This document shows, one piece after another, positions 62,253 through 64,000 of a stretch of DNA of 64,000 nt; positions within the stretch are counted from its first letter, which is position 1; every line of letters starts with the position of its first letter. Under the pieces are notes generated by a model. It did not search any database. It was not told the origin of the DNA and saw nothing but the letters and a program-made list of their open reading frames with translations. This DNA is from VBAS01 sp035318985. GTDB taxonomy: Bacteria > Bacteroidota > Bacteroidia > Chitinophagales > Chitinophagaceae. The DNA lies in contig DATHDP010000131.1 in assembly GCA_035318985.1 (NCBI GenBank), positions 11,046-75,045 of the forward strand, in the 5' to 3' direction. Position numbers and translations under genes: made by a program.

Positions 62253-63392
62253 ATGCCCTCTTTAAAATTTGAATTAGAACATTCTGAACTGCATTCTAAA
62301 GCCAGAGCCGGGAGAATTACCACGGATCATGGTGAGATTTCTACACCTATTTTTATGCCCGTCGGTACTGTGGGCAGTGTAAAAGCGGTAACGCAGCACC
62401 AGCTTGCTAATGATGTAAAGGCACAGATCATTCTTGGAAACACATATCATTTGTATTTGCGGCCCGGATTGGAAACAATTGAAAAAGCAGGAGGGATTCA
62501 TAAATTTCTTAATTGGAAAAAACCTATGTTAACCGATAGTGGGGGTTACCAGGTTTTTTCATTAGCAGGTACGAGAAAGATAAAAGAAGAAGGCGTCACT
62601 TTTCAAAGTCATATTGACGGCAGCAGGCATTTGTTTTCCCCGGAAAGAGTAATGGATATTCAACGCAGCATCGGCGCCGATATAATTATGGCTTTTGATG
62701 AATGTCCGCCAGGTGGCAGCGATCATACGTACGCAAAAAAAAGTATGGAATTAACACATCGCTGGCTTGACAGATGTTTTAACCAGTTTAATGCTACTGA
62801 TGAAAAGTATGGATACACACAAAATTTATTTCCAATTGTGCAAGGCGGCACACATAAAGAACTTAGAAAAGAATCATGCGAGTATATCGTTTCGAAAAAC
62901 GCAACTGGAAATGCGATCGGGGGATTAAGCGTAGGCGAACCAGAGCCAATGATGTATGAGATCTGTGATTTTTGTTGTGATCATTTGCCAAAAGATAAAC
63001 CCCGTTATTTAATGGGAGTAGGTACACCATGGAATATTTTGGAATGTATAAGCATGGGTATTGATATGTTTGATTGCGTGATGCCAACAAGGAATGGACG
63101 CAATGCGATGTTGTTCACTACTAAAGGCATTATTAATATTGATAATAAAAAGTGGGAACATGATTTTTCTCCTATTGATGATGGATTTGACTGTGAAGTG
63201 AGTAATTATTATAGTAAATCTTACTTACGACATTTATTGCGATCAAAAGAGATTCTGGGCCTCACCATTGCAAGTATTCATAATCTTGCTTTATATATGT
63301 GGCTGGTAGCTGAAGCAAGAAAAAAAATTAAAGAAGATAATTTTTTATCATGGAAAGAAAGCATGGTCGTTCAGTTAAAACAAAAGCTATAG
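62253..63392 (+). CDS. tgt: tRNA-guanine(34) transglycosylase
   Basis: A 379-aa queuine/preQ1 tRNA-ribosyltransferase, exchanging G34 in GUN anticodons. MLTDSGGYQVFSL, FDECPPGG, QGGTHKELR and the nucleophile region FDCVMPTRNGRNA are conserved. ATG 62253 is preferred to an in-frame TTG at 62241. The usual zinc site CxCxxC, expected before the NYS-x-x-YLRHL helix, reads FDCEVS here, so two of three Cys ligands are missing, while the later His (SIHNL) remains. The enzyme core is otherwise intact. Confidence 0.95.
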   Translation: MPSLKFELEHSELHSKARAGRITTDHGEISTPIFMPVGTVGSVKAVTQHQLANDVKAQIILGNTYHLYLRPGLETIEKAGGIHKFLNWKKPMLTDSGGYQVFSLAGTRKIKEEGVTFQSHIDGSRHLFSPERVMDIQRSIGADIIMAFDECPPGGSDHTYAKKSMELTHRWLDRCFNQFNATDEKYGYTQNLFPIVQGGTHKELRKESCEYIVSKNATGNAIGGLSVGEPEPMMYEICDFCCDHLPKDKPRYLMGVGTPWNILECISMGIDMFDCVMPTRNGRNAMLFTTKGIINIDNKKWEHDFSPIDDGFDCEVSNYYSKSYLRHLLRSKEILGLTIASIHNLALYMWLVAEARKKIKEDNFLSWKESMVVQLKQKL

Positions 63393-63446
63393 GAAGAATT
63401 TATCTCTTCGGTTCAACTCCTAAGCTGCATTCTTCTCTCTAAAAAA

Positions 63447-63494
63447 TACCACAAACGGGTGATTGACTTTATTTTTTTTAAAAGGTAACTTCAT
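63447..63494 (+). promoter_or_regulatory. Candidate promoter of the DUF5675 gene with operator half-site
   Basis: TACCACAAACGGGTGA (63447-63462) keeps a perfect left arm TACCAC, with a poorly matching right arm. TTG (63463-63465) follows at once, then 21 bases and TAACTTCA (63487-63494, partial -7 match). The spacing equals that of the eCIS operon promoter. The ATG lies 83 bases downstream. A looser inverted repeat (ACCACC / GGTGGT) sits in the leader near 63517-63550. Confidence 0.45.
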
Positions 63495-63577
63495 TATTAC
63501 CGCAGCCTCTGAAAACCACCAATTTTTCTCATTGATACTTTAGGGTGGTTTCATCTCCTTTCATTAAAAACCTTTCT

Positions 63578-64000
63578 ATGGAACTAGAATTAACAAGATC
63601 TGTGAAGACAAACAAATCAACCATTGGAGAACTAACAGTAAATGGAGTATTCGAATGTTTTATCCTTGAAGATAAAGACAGGGGTTTGCGGAAGGATATG
63701 CCTATTTCAGAGTTAATAGTAATGAAGATCAAAACCAGGACCGCCATCCCAACTGGCAGATATGAAATAGTGGTAAGTTTTAGCGATAAGTTTCAAAAAA
63801 TGCTTCCATTATTGTTAGATGTTCCGGCTTTTGCTGGTATCCGCATTCATCCCGGGAATACCGATGCAAATACAGAGGGATGTCTTTTACCGGGAAAAAC
63901 AAAATCTCCTGATATGATTGGAAGCAGTCGTGTTGCATTTACTGCGCTGTTTGATAAGATAAAAGCTGCATTGCAAAGAGAAAAAATATTTATAACAGTT
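63578..64000 (+). CDS. DUF5675 family protein, incomplete at window end
   Basis: The first 141 codons of a gene that runs off the window without a stop. The sequence opens MELELTRSVKTNKSTIGELT and contains FECFILEDKDRGLR, IPTGRYEIVVSFS, FAGIRIHPGNTDANTEGCLL and a C-terminal helix (FTALFDKIKAAL). This is the DUF5675 pattern. The IHxGNTxxxTxGC motif resembles the active-site His/Cys arrangement of L,D-transpeptidase-like folds, and such proteins occur in phages and near contractile systems. A cell-wall role is therefore plausible but unproven. The upstream region carries an operator half-site like that of the eCIS promoter. Confidence 0.8.
   Translation, partial: MELELTRSVKTNKSTIGELTVNGVFECFILEDKDRGLRKDMPISELIVMKIKTRTAIPTGRYEIVVSFSDKFQKMLPLLLDVPAFAGIRIHPGNTDANTEGCLLPGKTKSPDMIGSSRVAFTALFDKIKAALQREKIFITV

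Overview
The window is an AT-rich bacterial chromosome segment from the phylum Bacteroidota, most likely a Chitinophagaceae-type organism. The evidence is a type IX secretion PorP/SprF protein with a type B sorting domain adhesin, promoters of the Bacteroidota form TTTG-N19-21-TAnnTTTG, weak Shine-Dalgarno signals, a DUF2795 protein, PurS, and a propeller-type hybrid sensor kinase. Genus cannot be fixed from the sequence alone. No rRNA, tRNA, CRISPR array, transposase or phage capsid/terminase gene was seen, and no gene-free stretch exceeds 300 bases.

Layout. 1-159: tail of a MIP/aquaporin channel. 208-5644: a secreted adhesin with about 15 PKD repeats and its PorP/SprF partner. 5809-12336: small lipoprotein, DinB-like protein, Nif3, zinc-ribbon coiled-coil protein, RecN, FabI, DUF2795. 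12560-21485: LolD-like and MacB-like ATPases, an OmpA/Ig-like surface pair, a two-component system (propeller kinase plus NarL-type regulator), a cobalamin adenosyltransferase and GatC. 21603-29516: housekeeping genes (TrpS, deoxynucleoside kinase, PckA, PepP, PssA, PurS, RsmI). 57610-63392: M1 peptidase, orphan NarL-type regulator, RsmG, glycosyltransferase and Tgt. The window ends inside a DUF5675 gene.

The centrepiece is 29707-57525, a complete-looking extracellular contractile injection system (eCIS) of the Afp/PVC/MAC/AlgoCIS class. In order it encodes: DUF4255 cap protein, an unrecognised 404-aa protein, one sheath, two tube proteins, a 57-aa DUF5908 protein, Pvc7-type tube-baseplate protein, VgrG-like spike, PAAR tip, gp25 wedge, two large baseplate proteins (Pvc11, Pvc12), a 1297-aa candidate fibre with carboxypeptidase-regulatory-like repeats, a short tape-measure protein, two DUF4157 cargo proteins, and a Pvc15-type AAA+ ATPase. 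The first cargo protein combines DUF4157, a CHAP-like Cys/His domain, a long helical/hydrophobic region and a C-terminal HNH-like nuclease. The second combines DUF4157, an HELCGH zincin-like motif and an OmpA-like C-terminus.

The most interesting regulatory signal is a palindrome, TACCACT-NN-AGTGGTA, that has the 7-2-7 geometry of NarL/FixJ-family operators. It or a degenerate copy sits directly against the -33 element of four promoters: the eCIS operon, the eCIS ATPase gene, the orphan NarL-type regulator gene (59614-60255) and the terminal DUF5675 gene. This suggests an autoregulated response regulator that controls the injection system. A second signal is a structured intergenic repeat present three times, one copy lying inside the eCIS operon between the spike and PAAR genes.
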